DNA of 64,000 bases from M0108 sp044228795 (GTDB taxonomy: Bacteria; Pseudomonadota; Gammaproteobacteria; Chromatiales; Chromatiaceae): assembly GCA_044228795.1 (NCBI GenBank), contig JBGAUE010000004.1:62001-126000 (forward strand), given 5' to 3'. The position numbers and the translations under genes were made by a program. The number at the start of each line of letters is the position of its first letter. Position 1 is the stretch's first letter. The notes under the pieces were generated by a model. The model was given only the letters and a program-made list of their open reading frames with translations. It ran no database searches and had not been told where the DNA came from. Positions 8,837 to 17,054 of this stretch are shown in pieces.

Positions 8837-9688
8837 TTAGCGTCCGGAATGTGCGGCGGCATCAAGCAGGAAGGGCCGGTACTCTTCCCAATGGGTCACC
8901 GGGCCGACGTGAGCGAAGACGACAATGCCATGCCTATCGAGGATATAGGTGGTCGGGAAGACCTTGGCGAACAATCGGTCGGCGATATGCTGGCCGTTGG
9001 CCAGGACGAGGTTGCTGTCTGCGTCCGTTCGGGTGCCGGAATCATAGAGGGGCAGACCCGGTACGACGCGGTCGGCCCAGGCCCTGGCGCTAACGAAGTC
9101 CTCGCGTACTTGCAGGAGGACGAAGCGAACCCCCTGTTCAGCCTCCAGGAGGTTGGCGAGCCTGGCTAGATCCGGCAGTTCCCGCAGGCAGGGCGCGCAC
9201 CAGGATCCCCAAAAGTGCAATACCACCACCTGTCCGCGTAGATCGGAGAGCTTGATCGGTTGAGCCTCGGCGGTATGGAAGGCGAGATCGTAAAATTGTT
9301 CGCCCTTGTCAGTGCCGATGGTGGCTCTGGCGGCCTCATTGGCATCGAGATAGGGGCCCCAAGAGCGCTCCCACAAGTCCTGATTGAATACCACCGTCTC
9401 ATCGGCAGCATAGATTTGACAGGATTGCCGGGTTTGGGCCTGGCAGTTGGCCAGGGCCTCCTGCTCGGCCAGGTCGGCGCTGCTGGTCTCGGTCGAAAAG
9501 CCCCAGGCCCCGCCGGGCGCGATGGCGAAGGCGCGGGGTGGCAGGGTGGCGAGGAACCGTCGGTAGCCATCCCGGCCGCGTTCGTCAAGGTGGGGGATGG
9601 CGTCAATATCGGTCAGAGTGGCAGCCAGGCCCGGTCCGCTGAAGGCGAAGAGGATGGCCGCTAAGTGCGCGGTGCGAAGAATAAACAT
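8837..9688 (-). CDS. TlpA-family periplasmic thiol-disulfide reductase with N-terminal extension
   Basis: 283 residues with a signal peptide (FILRTAHLAAILFAF then AALT). Residues about 40-120 form an extra domain with the pattern ALANCQAQTRQSCQIYA, similar to the short Cys-containing DUF4189-type fold. The C-terminal half is a TlpA/redoxin thioredoxin fold with active site WCAPC and a cis-proline in VFPTTYIL. Such proteins reduce cytochrome c haem-binding cysteines or other exported thiols, which would fit the octaheme gene next door, but it faces that operon and is not part of it. Substrate unknown. Confidence 0.82.
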   Translation of the reverse strand: MFILRTAHLAAILFAFSGPGLAATLTDIDAIPHLDERGRDGYRRFLATLPPRAFAIAPGGAWGFSTETSSADLAEQEALANCQAQTRQSCQIYAADETVVFNQDLWERSWGPYLDANEAARATIGTDKGEQFYDLAFHTAEAQPIKLSDLRGQVVVLHFWGSWCAPCLRELPDLARLANLLEAEQGVRFVLLQVREDFVSARAWADRVVPGLPLYDSGTRTDADSNLVLANGQHIADRLFAKVFPTTYILDRHGIVVFAHVGPVTHWEEYRPFLLDAAAHSGR

Positions 9689-9859
9689 ATGCGACTGGCT
9701 CTTTGTGCGTTTTGTAAAGTCATCGATAGTGGCTGAACATGGCTCGGCGGGGCCGCCCGCTAGGGTTTGAATCCGCAGGAAAGATTGTTTTTCCAGTCCT
9801 GTCCCACCTACAATCTAGATGGCCTTTCCGATTAAACATTCCTGATACGAGGGGGCATT

Positions 9860-10942
9860 ATGGAGCGTCGTTCATTTTTGCAGGGCGCCGGCATGGCCGG
9901 GATACTGGCTTCCGGCATCGCCCCGGCCTTCGTGCGGGCCCAAGAGCCCATCCGCTGGCGTTTGGCCTCCAGCTTTCCGAAATCCCTGGACACCGTCTTT
10001 GGGGCGAGTGAGTCCTTTGCTCAGTACGTCGTCGATGCCACCGGGGGCAACTTCCAAATCTCGGTACACCCGGCGGGAGAGATCGTCCCCGCCTTTGGCG
10101 TGGTGGACGCCATTCAACAGGGCACGGTCGAATGCGCCCACACCGCGCCTTACTACTTCTTTGGCAAGGACGAGACCTTCGCCCTGGATTGCTCGGTGCC
10201 CTTCGGCATGACCTCGCGCCCCATGACAGCCTGGATGTATGACGGCAACGGCCTGAAGCTGCTGCGCGATTTTTATGCCCAGTACCAAATTGTGAACTTC
10301 CCCTGTGGCAACACCGGCGCCCAGATGGGCGGTTGGTATCGCAAGGACATCAAGTCGGTCAAGGACCTGGATGGCATGAAGATGCGCATCTCCGCCTTCG
10401 CCGGGCGCGTTCTGGCCAAGTTGGGCGTGGTGGCGCAGACCCTGCCGGCGGGTGAGATCTATCAGGCCCTGGAAAAGGGCACCATCGATGCCTCCGAGTG
10501 GATTGGCCCCTACGACGATCTCAAACTGGGTCTGCATCGGGTAGCGCCTTACTATTACTATCCGGCCTGGTGGGAAGGTAGCACCCAATTCTCCGTTTAT
10601 ATCAACAGCGACAAGTGGAACAGTCTGTCTAAGGAATATCAGGCCATCGTCGCTGCGGCCGCCTCCGCCGCCCATGTTCAGTGCCAGGCCCGCTATGACG
10701 CTCGCAACCCGGGTGCCCTGAAGCAACTGGTCGCCGAGGGTGCCAAGCTGAGCCGCTTCCCCAAGGACGTCATGGACGCCGCCTTCAAGGCCACCCAAGA
10801 GGTCTATAAGGAACTGGACGAGAAGAACGCGAACTGGAAGAAGATCTATCCCGACTACAGCGGCTTCCTGGCCCAACAGGTGCAGTGGCAGTCGGTGGCC
10901 GAGGCCAACTATACTCAGTATCTCGCCGCGCAGAAGCTCTAG
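9860..10942 (+). CDS. TRAP transporter solute-binding protein, TakP/DctP type
   Basis: 360-residue periplasmic binding protein. The N-terminus has a twin-arginine signal (ERRSFLQG) followed by a hydrophobic stretch and a cleavage-like FVRAQ. The mature part closely recalls TakP, the 2-oxoacid binder of Rhodobacter: WRLASSFPKSLDT, GNTGAQMGGWYRK, LKMRISAFAG, ASEWIGPYDD and VAPYYYYPAWWEG. This suggests 2-oxo acids or related organic acids as substrates rather than succinate. Q and M permease genes follow on the same strand. Confidence 0.9.
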   Translation: MERRSFLQGAGMAGILASGIAPAFVRAQEPIRWRLASSFPKSLDTVFGASESFAQYVVDATGGNFQISVHPAGEIVPAFGVVDAIQQGTVECAHTAPYYFFGKDETFALDCSVPFGMTSRPMTAWMYDGNGLKLLRDFYAQYQIVNFPCGNTGAQMGGWYRKDIKSVKDLDGMKMRISAFAGRVLAKLGVVAQTLPAGEIYQALEKGTIDASEWIGPYDDLKLGLHRVAPYYYYPAWWEGSTQFSVYINSDKWNSLSKEYQAIVAAAASAAHVQCQARYDARNPGALKQLVAEGAKLSRFPKDVMDAAFKATQEVYKELDEKNANWKKIYPDYSGFLAQQVQWQSVAEANYTQYLAAQKL

Positions 10943-11079
10943 GGCCTGGCCCGGTGAGTCGGGGTCTCGACTCGCGGCTTGCCGGTTACCTCCTACCTTA
11001 TTGACCGCGGAGGCCAGGTGCCGACTGCCATCCCCTTGGCCTCGGCGTTTCGCCATCCGGATGGTCTCGGGCCATCTCC

Positions 11080-11688
11080 ATGAAAATCCTCCTCCGCCTT
11101 TCTAGGGTCATCGACGGTATCAATGGCCTCCTGGGCAAGTTGATCCCCTGGCTGGTGTTGGCCGCCGTCCTGATCAGCGCTTCTAACGCCGTGGCCCGCA
11201 AGGCCTTTAATCTCAGCTCGAACGCCTATCTTGAGGTCCAGTGGTATCTCTTCGCCGCTGTCTTCCTGCTCGGTGCCGGCTATACCTTCCTGATGAATGC
11301 TCATGTCCGCATCGATGTTCTGGCGGGCAAACTGTCCATGCGGGTGCGCAACATCATCGACATTGTTGGCATCCTGGTCTTTCTCCTGCCCTTGTGTGGC
11401 TTCATGATCCATCTGTCCTGGCCTTACGTCTGGCAGGCTTATGTCTCGGGAGAGATCTCACAAAATTATGGCGGACTCATCCGTTGGCCCGCCTATGCCC
11501 TAGTGCCCATTGGTTTTGGCTTACTGGGTCTGCAGGCCCTCTCGGAACTTATCAAGCGCTTTGCCTTCCTGAGCGGATTGGGGCCCAATCCTTTGGGGGT
11601 GGGTAGCTCAGAGGAGGAAGTCATCGAGGAGGGGCATGTCGGCGCTGCTCCCGCTGCAAACGGCTCACCTGGAGGCGTGACGGAATGA
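11080..11688 (+). CDS. TRAP transporter small permease (DctQ type)
   Basis: 202 residues with four predicted membrane helices and the DctQ hallmark of an early Glu in a membrane segment (AYLEVQWYLFAAVFLLGAGYT), then HVRIDVL. The C-terminal 35 residues are acidic and low complexity. It pairs with the large permease, whose ATG overlaps the last bases of this gene, and with the binding protein 137 bases upstream. Confidence 0.92.
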   Translation: MKILLRLSRVIDGINGLLGKLIPWLVLAAVLISASNAVARKAFNLSSNAYLEVQWYLFAAVFLLGAGYTFLMNAHVRIDVLAGKLSMRVRNIIDIVGILVFLLPLCGFMIHLSWPYVWQAYVSGEISQNYGGLIRWPAYALVPIGFGLLGLQALSELIKRFAFLSGLGPNPLGVGSSEEEVIEEGHVGAAPAANGSPGGVTE

Positions 11689-13478
11689 CTGCTCTCCTCA
11701 CTGCCTACATCCCCGAGCTCATGTTCGCTTCTCTGCTGCTCTTTTTGCTCACGGGTTTCCCGGTGGCCTTCTCCCTGGCCGCCGTGGGCATGACCTGGGG
11801 TTTCATTGGCATGGAGTTGGGCTTGCTGCCGCCCATTCTCTTCCAGGCCTTACCCCTGCGGGTCTTTGGCATCATGCAGAACGAGACTCTGCTGGCCATC
11901 CCCTTCTTCACCCTGATGGGCCTGATTCTGGAGCGGAGCGGCATGGCCGAGGATCTGCTCGACACCGTTGGCCAGGTCTTTGGTCCCATCCGTGGCGGCG
12001 TGGCCCTGGCGGTCATTTTAGTCGGCGCCCTGCTGGCGGCGACCACTGGCGTGGTGGCGGCCTCGGTCATCTCCATGGGCCTCATCTCCCTGCCGATCAT
12101 GCTGCGCTATGGCTACAGCCCGGCGGTCGCCTCCGGTACCATCACCGCCTCCGGCACCCTGGCCCAGATCCTGCCGCCTTCCCTGGTGCTGATCGTTATG
12201 GCCGATCAGCTCGGCCGCAGCGTCGGCGATCTCTACATGGGCGCCTTCATACCGGCATTCAGTTTGGTGGGGCTCTTTGCACTCTTTATCATCCTCCTGG
12301 CCATCTTCAAGCCCAGCCTGGTGCCGGCCCTGCCCCCTGAGGCGCGCACCTACCAGGAGCCCGATGGCCGCTCGGGCCTGCGCTCCCTGGCGCTATTTAC
12401 GTTAATCATCGTCACCCTCGTCGTGGCCTTTGGCCTCTATTACGGGGAGATCCTGACCGCCCTGCAGGGCAGTGAGGTCAAGCCGGCCTTGGATGAGACC
12501 CTCGTCGTCGGCCTCACCGGCGGTACCCTGCTGGCTTGGATCAGTGCTGTCATCAACAAGGGGCTGGGCCTGGGCATGCTGTCACGCATCACCGAACGCG
12601 TCACCTTTGTGCTGATCCCGCCCCTCATCCTCATCTTCCTGGTGCTCGGCACCATCTTCCTGGGCGTGGCGACCCCCACTGAGGGTGGCGCCATGGGCGC
12701 CGTCGGCGGCATCATCCTAGCCATGGCCCGCGGCAAGTTGAGTTGGAGCCTGTTCAGGCAGTCCCTCGAATCCACCGCCCGGCTGTCGGCCTTCGTGCTG
12801 TTCATCCTCATCGGCTCGACCATCTTCAGCTTCACCTTTACTGCCGTCGATGGCCAACTCTGGGTTGAGCATCTCTTTGACAAGCTGCCTGGCGGCGAGA
12901 TTGGCTTCCTGGTGTTCGTCAATTTCGTCATCTTTGTCCTGGGCTTTTTTATCGACTATTTCGAGATCGCCTTCATCCTGGTGCCCCTCCTGGCGCCGGT
13001 GGCGGACAAGATGGGCATCGATCTGGTATGGTTCGGCATCCTGCTGGCCATGAACCTGCAAACCTCATTCCTGACGCCGCCCTTTGGGTTTTCGCTCTTC
13101 TTTCTGCGCAGCGTGGCCCCGGCCAATGCCTATATCGATCGCATAACCCAGCAGCGCGTCGCAGGTGTAAAGACCCTGGATATCTATCGTGGCTCGATCC
13201 CCTTCGTCCTTATCCAGATCACCATGGTTGTAACCCTGATTGCCTTTCCCGGACTGGTCACCGACTCCCTGAGCAAGGGTGTCAAGGTCGATCTGGATAG
13301 CATCCATATCGAGGTGCAGAGCGGTGGCGGCGATTGGGGGCAGGGCGCAAATAGTTGGGGCTACGAGGCACCGGGTGACAGTGGCGAAGCTGGCGACAAT
13401 CCATCCCCTGGGGGTATGGAGGAGACTGAAGCTATTCCCTCCAACCCAGGGTGGGGCAATCCCCGGAGTGGCTGGTAA
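11685..13478 (+). CDS. TRAP transporter large permease (DctM type)
   Basis: 597-residue membrane protein that carries the Na+-driven transport step. Repeated helix-hairpin segments such as MQNETLLAIPFFTLMG, ASGTITASGTLAQILPPS and GVATPTEGGAMGAVGG are typical DctM motifs. It is longer than the common 430-residue forms because of an inserted loop near residues 210-290 and a Gly/Ser/Trp-rich hydrophilic tail of about 60 residues that looks poorly ordered. ATG at 11685 overlaps the small permease stop. It probably acts with the TakP-like protein on organic acids. Confidence 0.92.
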   Translation: MTALLTAYIPELMFASLLLFLLTGFPVAFSLAAVGMTWGFIGMELGLLPPILFQALPLRVFGIMQNETLLAIPFFTLMGLILERSGMAEDLLDTVGQVFGPIRGGVALAVILVGALLAATTGVVAASVISMGLISLPIMLRYGYSPAVASGTITASGTLAQILPPSLVLIVMADQLGRSVGDLYMGAFIPAFSLVGLFALFIILLAIFKPSLVPALPPEARTYQEPDGRSGLRSLALFTLIIVTLVVAFGLYYGEILTALQGSEVKPALDETLVVGLTGGTLLAWISAVINKGLGLGMLSRITERVTFVLIPPLILIFLVLGTIFLGVATPTEGGAMGAVGGIILAMARGKLSWSLFRQSLESTARLSAFVLFILIGSTIFSFTFTAVDGQLWVEHLFDKLPGGEIGFLVFVNFVIFVLGFFIDYFEIAFILVPLLAPVADKMGIDLVWFGILLAMNLQTSFLTPPFGFSLFFLRSVAPANAYIDRITQQRVAGVKTLDIYRGSIPFVLIQITMVVTLIAFPGLVTDSLSKGVKVDLDSIHIEVQSGGGDWGQGANSWGYEAPGDSGEAGDNPSPGGMEETEAIPSNPGWGNPRSGW

Positions 13479-13534
13479 GCCAATCATGAGATAGACAGGA
13501 GGCTGTGGCGCGCGCCTGAGGGCGAGCGCTGGCT

Positions 13535-13563
13535 GATTGCCCTCGCAGCCTTTGCTCTATACT
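13535..13563 (+). promoter_or_regulatory. Possible sigma70 promoter for the kinase operon
   Basis: GATTGC (13535-13540), 17-base spacer, TATACT (13558-13563), 66 bases before the small membrane protein. The -10 is good, the -35 weak. Confidence 0.35.
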
Positions 13564-13628
13564 AGTGCCTACCCGCCTGGATCCTGGCTGTACTCGGCGG
13601 CTTCCACCGTTTAAACCGAGGAGGCCCG

Positions 13629-13829
13629 ATGCGCCGTTCCAATTTGATCCGACAACGCCTGACTGCGCTGGCCTTCTTAGGCTCCTTCCTCTTCTTTTCG
13701 CCCTTGGTGCTGCTGTTCGACCAGCCCGCGGCGGTCGGGGGTATGCCCCTGCTTTACCTCTATCTCTTCGGGGCCTGGGCGCTGATCATCGGCTTGAGTG
13801 CCTGGATCCTGGGAATGGATCGGGAATGA
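13629..13829 (+). CDS. Small two-helix membrane protein preceding symporter-type kinase (CbrX-like by position)
   Basis: 66 residues with two hydrophobic helices (ALAFLGSFLFFSPLVLLF and LLYLYLFGAWALIIGLSAWI) and a basic N-terminus. GAGGAGG lies 5 bases before the ATG, one of the better ribosome sites here. It sits directly before a histidine kinase carrying a solute-symporter domain. In Pseudomonas a small overlapping gene, cbrX, precedes the similar kinase gene cbrA and controls its translation; small DUF485/DUF4212 subunits also precede true SSF symporters. The role here, as subunit or translational coupler, is inference. Confidence 0.75.
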   Translation: MRRSNLIRQRLTALAFLGSFLFFSPLVLLFDQPAAVGGMPLLYLYLFGAWALIIGLSAWILGMDRE

Positions 13830-13872
13830 GCCCAGGGCTCTTTGGGATGGCCTCGGGGATGGTGCGGCCTTG

Positions 13873-16674
13873 ATGACCATCAGCGGCCCCCTGATCGCTG
13901 GCGTCGCCTTCGTCTATCTTGGGCTGCTATTCGCCCTGGCCTTTTGGGCGGATCGGCGCGCAGACCAGGGACGGTCGGTGATTGCGCGGCCCACGGTCTA
14001 TGCCCTGTCCCTGGCGGTCTATTGCACAGCCTGGACCTTTTATGGCAGCGTGGGTCGGGTGGTCAGCGGGGGGCTGGGCTTCCTGACCATCTACCTGGGG
14101 CCTACCCTCGCGGCCCTGCTGTGGGGGTCGCTGCTGGTGAGGATGGTGAGAGTGAGTAAGGCGGAGCGCATCACCTCTATCGCCGATTTCATCGCCTCAC
14201 GGTATGGCAAGAGTCACCTCCTGGGTGGCCTGGTGACCCTGATCGCCGTGGTGGGGGTCGTGCCCTACATTGCCCTGCAACTCAAGGCGATATCGCGCAG
14301 TTTCATCATCTTGCTGCAGTATCCGGCCATCGTGATGCCCGATCCGGCGGCTACCCTGCCCATCTGGCACGATACGGCCTTTGTGGTAGCCCTGTTGTTG
14401 GCCCTCTTTACCATCCTCTTCGGTACCCGTCACCTGGATGCCAGTGAGCGCCACGAGGGTCTGGTGGCGGCTATCGCCTTCGAATCCATCGTTAAACTGG
14501 CGGCCTTTCTGGCGGTGGGGCTCTTCGTGGTCCTGGACCTCTTCGGTGATGCCGCCCTCACTACCGGCCCTACTCAGGAAATGGGCGCGCTGGGAGGAGG
14601 CACCCAGGCCTTGTTCGAGCCTCACATTGGCGACTTCGCCGACTGGTTCGCCATTTCGCTGCTGGCTGGGCTGGCCGTCATGTTCCTGCCGCGCCAGTTT
14701 CAGGTGGCCGTGGTGGAGATCAGCGACGAGCGCCATATCCAACGCGCTATCTGGCTGTTCCCGCTCTATCTATTTCTCATGAACCTCTTCGTCATCCCCA
14801 TTGCCCTGGCGGGGGTGCTGACCTTCGGTGGGGGCGGGGTAGATGCCGACAGCTTCGTGCTGACCGTGCCCATGGCCCATGGCCAACCCTGGCTGGCGCT
14901 CTTCGTCTTCATCGGCGGTCTCTCGGCGGCCACAGGCATGGTGATCGTGGAGACCATCGCCCTCTCCACCATGGTTAGCAATGATCTGATGCTGCCGGTC
15001 CTGCTGCGGCGCTGGCAAGGGCTGCCACCCGAGGCGGATATGGGCAAGCTGCTGTTACGCATCCGGCGCGGGGCCATCGTCGCCATTCTGCTCTTGGGTT
15101 ACCTCTATTACCGGCTGGCCGGGGATGCCTATGCCTTGGTGAGCATAGGTCTCATCAGTTTTGCCGCCGTGGCTCAGTTCGCGCCGCCCATTATCGCTGG
15201 CCTTTATTGGCATGGCGGGACCCGTGGCGGGGCCCTGGCGGGACTGACGGCGGGCTTCGCCGTCTGGATCTACACCTTGTTGCTCCCCTCCTTTGCCAAG
15301 TCTGGTTGGCTGCCCCTGGGTTTCCTGGAGCAAGGCCCCTTCGGCATCGAGCTCTTGAAGCCCCAGGCCTTGTTGGGGTTGACGGGCCTCAGCGAAATCA
15401 CCCATGCCCTGATCTGGAGCTTGACCGCCAATATCGGCGCCTTCCTGATCGTGTCGTCGCGAAGGGTACCTAATGCGGAGGAGATGGCCCAGGCCAGTGC
15501 CTTCGTGGATGCCCTCAAGAACCCCCGCCAGGCCCAGATCGCCCTCTGGCGGGGTAATGCCGAGGTGGCGGAGCTGATGGCCCTGGCGGAGCGCTTCCTG
15601 GGCGCGGAGCGGGCGCAGACCGCCTTCGTCCGCTTTGCCAACTCCCGAGGGGTGGCGCGGGTGGCGGACCTGCCACCGGATGCCCGCACCGTCTATTTCG
15701 CCGAGACCCTACTTTCGGGCGCCATCGGCGGTGCCTCGGCGCGGGTGATGGTCGCCTCGGTTACCCAGGAGGAGGCCTTGGGCTTGGACGAGGTCCTGGA
15801 CATCCTCGACGAGGCCTCCCAAATCCGGGCCTACAGCCACGAACTGGAGCGTAAGTCTCAAGAGCTGGAGGCGGCGACGGCGGAACTACGGGCGGCCAAT
15901 CTGCGGCTCCAGGAGTTGGATCGCCTGAAGGACGATTTCATGTCCTCCGTCACCCACGAGTTGCGCACCCCCCTGGCCTCGATTCGGGCCTTTTCGGAAA
16001 TTCTGCACGACGATCCGGACCTGGATGAGGCGGAGCGTCAACGGTTCCTCGGCATTCTGGTCAGCGAGACCGAGCGCCTGTCGCGCCTGGTCAATCAGGT
16101 CCTGGACCTGGCCAAGATTGAATCCGGCCATGCAGACTGGCGGACGGAGGACGTGAATCTGGTGGAGGTCATCGAACAGGCGGTGATCAGCGTGGGACGA
16201 CTCCTGGAAGAGGGGGGGCTGAAGCTGGAGATGGACCTGGCGACGGCGGCGAACCCTCTGGTGTTGGCGGACCGTGACCGCATGATGCAGGTGATGGTGA
16301 ACCTGCTGGCGAATGCCGCCAAGTTTTCCCCCCGCGGGTCTGGACGTATCCTTGTGCAACTGGAGGAGGTTGCCACTGGCTGGCGGGTCAGTATTAGGGA
16401 CAATGGCCCGGGCATCCCGGCCGAGGAACTGGAACAGGTCTTCAAGAAATTTCACCAAGCCAGTGCGGGCGGCAAGAAACCCCTGGGGACCGGCCTGGGT
16501 CTGCCCATCTGCAAGCAGATCATCGACCATTTCGATGGCCGTATCTGGGCGGAATGCGCCCCGGGAGGGGGCGCCCGCCTCGTTTTTGAGTTACCTTGCG
16601 GGCAAAGGTGCCCCAAGGGCGCGGTGGGTCCCCGTGATCCTAACCACCCAACAGAGGTCAAGAACCCGGCATGA
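13873..16674 (+). CDS. Sensor histidine kinase with N-terminal Na+/solute symporter (SSF) domain, CbrA-like
   Basis: About 933 residues. The first 530 form a 12-13 helix SSF domain (VYCTAWTFYGSVG, AERITSIADFIASRYGKS, VVPYIALQLKAISRSF, LPRQFQVAVVE). A linker and coiled coil lead to a HisKA domain with the phospho-accepting histidine in THELRTPLASIRAF (about residue 695), then an ATPase domain with NLLANAAKFSP, DNGPGIP and GTGLGLPI. The start at 13873 (MTISGPLIAG) is chosen because the first helix begins there; a GTG at 13798 would overlap the small upstream gene. CbrA-type kinases sense or transport a nutrient such as histidine. Its stop overlaps the response regulator ATG. Confidence 0.92.
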   Translation: MTISGPLIAGVAFVYLGLLFALAFWADRRADQGRSVIARPTVYALSLAVYCTAWTFYGSVGRVVSGGLGFLTIYLGPTLAALLWGSLLVRMVRVSKAERITSIADFIASRYGKSHLLGGLVTLIAVVGVVPYIALQLKAISRSFIILLQYPAIVMPDPAATLPIWHDTAFVVALLLALFTILFGTRHLDASERHEGLVAAIAFESIVKLAAFLAVGLFVVLDLFGDAALTTGPTQEMGALGGGTQALFEPHIGDFADWFAISLLAGLAVMFLPRQFQVAVVEISDERHIQRAIWLFPLYLFLMNLFVIPIALAGVLTFGGGGVDADSFVLTVPMAHGQPWLALFVFIGGLSAATGMVIVETIALSTMVSNDLMLPVLLRRWQGLPPEADMGKLLLRIRRGAIVAILLLGYLYYRLAGDAYALVSIGLISFAAVAQFAPPIIAGLYWHGGTRGGALAGLTAGFAVWIYTLLLPSFAKSGWLPLGFLEQGPFGIELLKPQALLGLTGLSEITHALIWSLTANIGAFLIVSSRRVPNAEEMAQASAFVDALKNPRQAQIALWRGNAEVAELMALAERFLGAERAQTAFVRFANSRGVARVADLPPDARTVYFAETLLSGAIGGASARVMVASVTQEEALGLDEVLDILDEASQIRAYSHELERKSQELEAATAELRAANLRLQELDRLKDDFMSSVTHELRTPLASIRAFSEILHDDPDLDEAERQRFLGILVSETERLSRLVNQVLDLAKIESGHADWRTEDVNLVEVIEQAVISVGRLLEEGGLKLEMDLATAANPLVLADRDRMMQVMVNLLANAAKFSPRGSGRILVQLEEVATGWRVSIRDNGPGIPAEELEQVFKKFHQASAGGKKPLGTGLGLPICKQIIDHFDGRIWAECAPGGGARLVFELPCGQRCPKGAVGPRDPNHPTEVKNPA

Positions 16675-17054
16675 GCAAACAAGTCCTGATCGTCGATGAT
16701 GAGCCCAACATTGTTATCTCTTTGGAGTTTCTCATGAAGCGCGAGGGCTTCGAGGTGGCGGTAGCCCGGGATGGTGAGGAAGGACTCGCCGCCATCCGGA
16801 CGGGGCGTCCCGATTTGGTGGTGCTCGACGTCATGATGCCCAAACGTAACGGCTACGAGGTGTTGGAGGCGGTACGTGCCGATCCCTCCCTGGCGGGGGT
16901 ACGTATTCTCATGCTTACCGCCAAGGGTCGCCCGGCGGAGAGCGAGAAGGGGTTGGAACTGGGGGCTGACGCCTATATGGCCAAGCCCTTCTCCACCCGC
17001 GAATTGGTGGACAAGGCCAAGTCCCTGTTGGCCGAGGGAGACAAGCAGCCATGA
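16671..17054 (+). CDS. Single-domain response regulator (CheY-like)
   Basis: 127-residue receiver domain without output domain. The acidic pair DD at residues 9-10, phospho-acceptor Asp53 in VLDVMMPKRNG, Thr in LMLTAKG and the lysine in MAKPFSTREL are all present. ATGA overlaps at both ends couple it to the kinase before and the CBS/DUF294 protein after. With no DNA-binding domain it must act through another protein, possibly the downstream DUF294 protein. Confidence 0.93.
   Translation: MSKQVLIVDDEPNIVISLEFLMKREGFEVAVARDGEEGLAAIRTGRPDLVVLDVMMPKRNGYEVLEAVRADPSLAGVRILMLTAKGRPAESEKGLELGADAYMAKPFSTRELVDKAKSLLAEGDKQP

Noticed and set aside
9740..9800. tRNA-like GGTTTGAATCC segment
   Set aside because: No acceptor, D or anticodon stems can be built around it.
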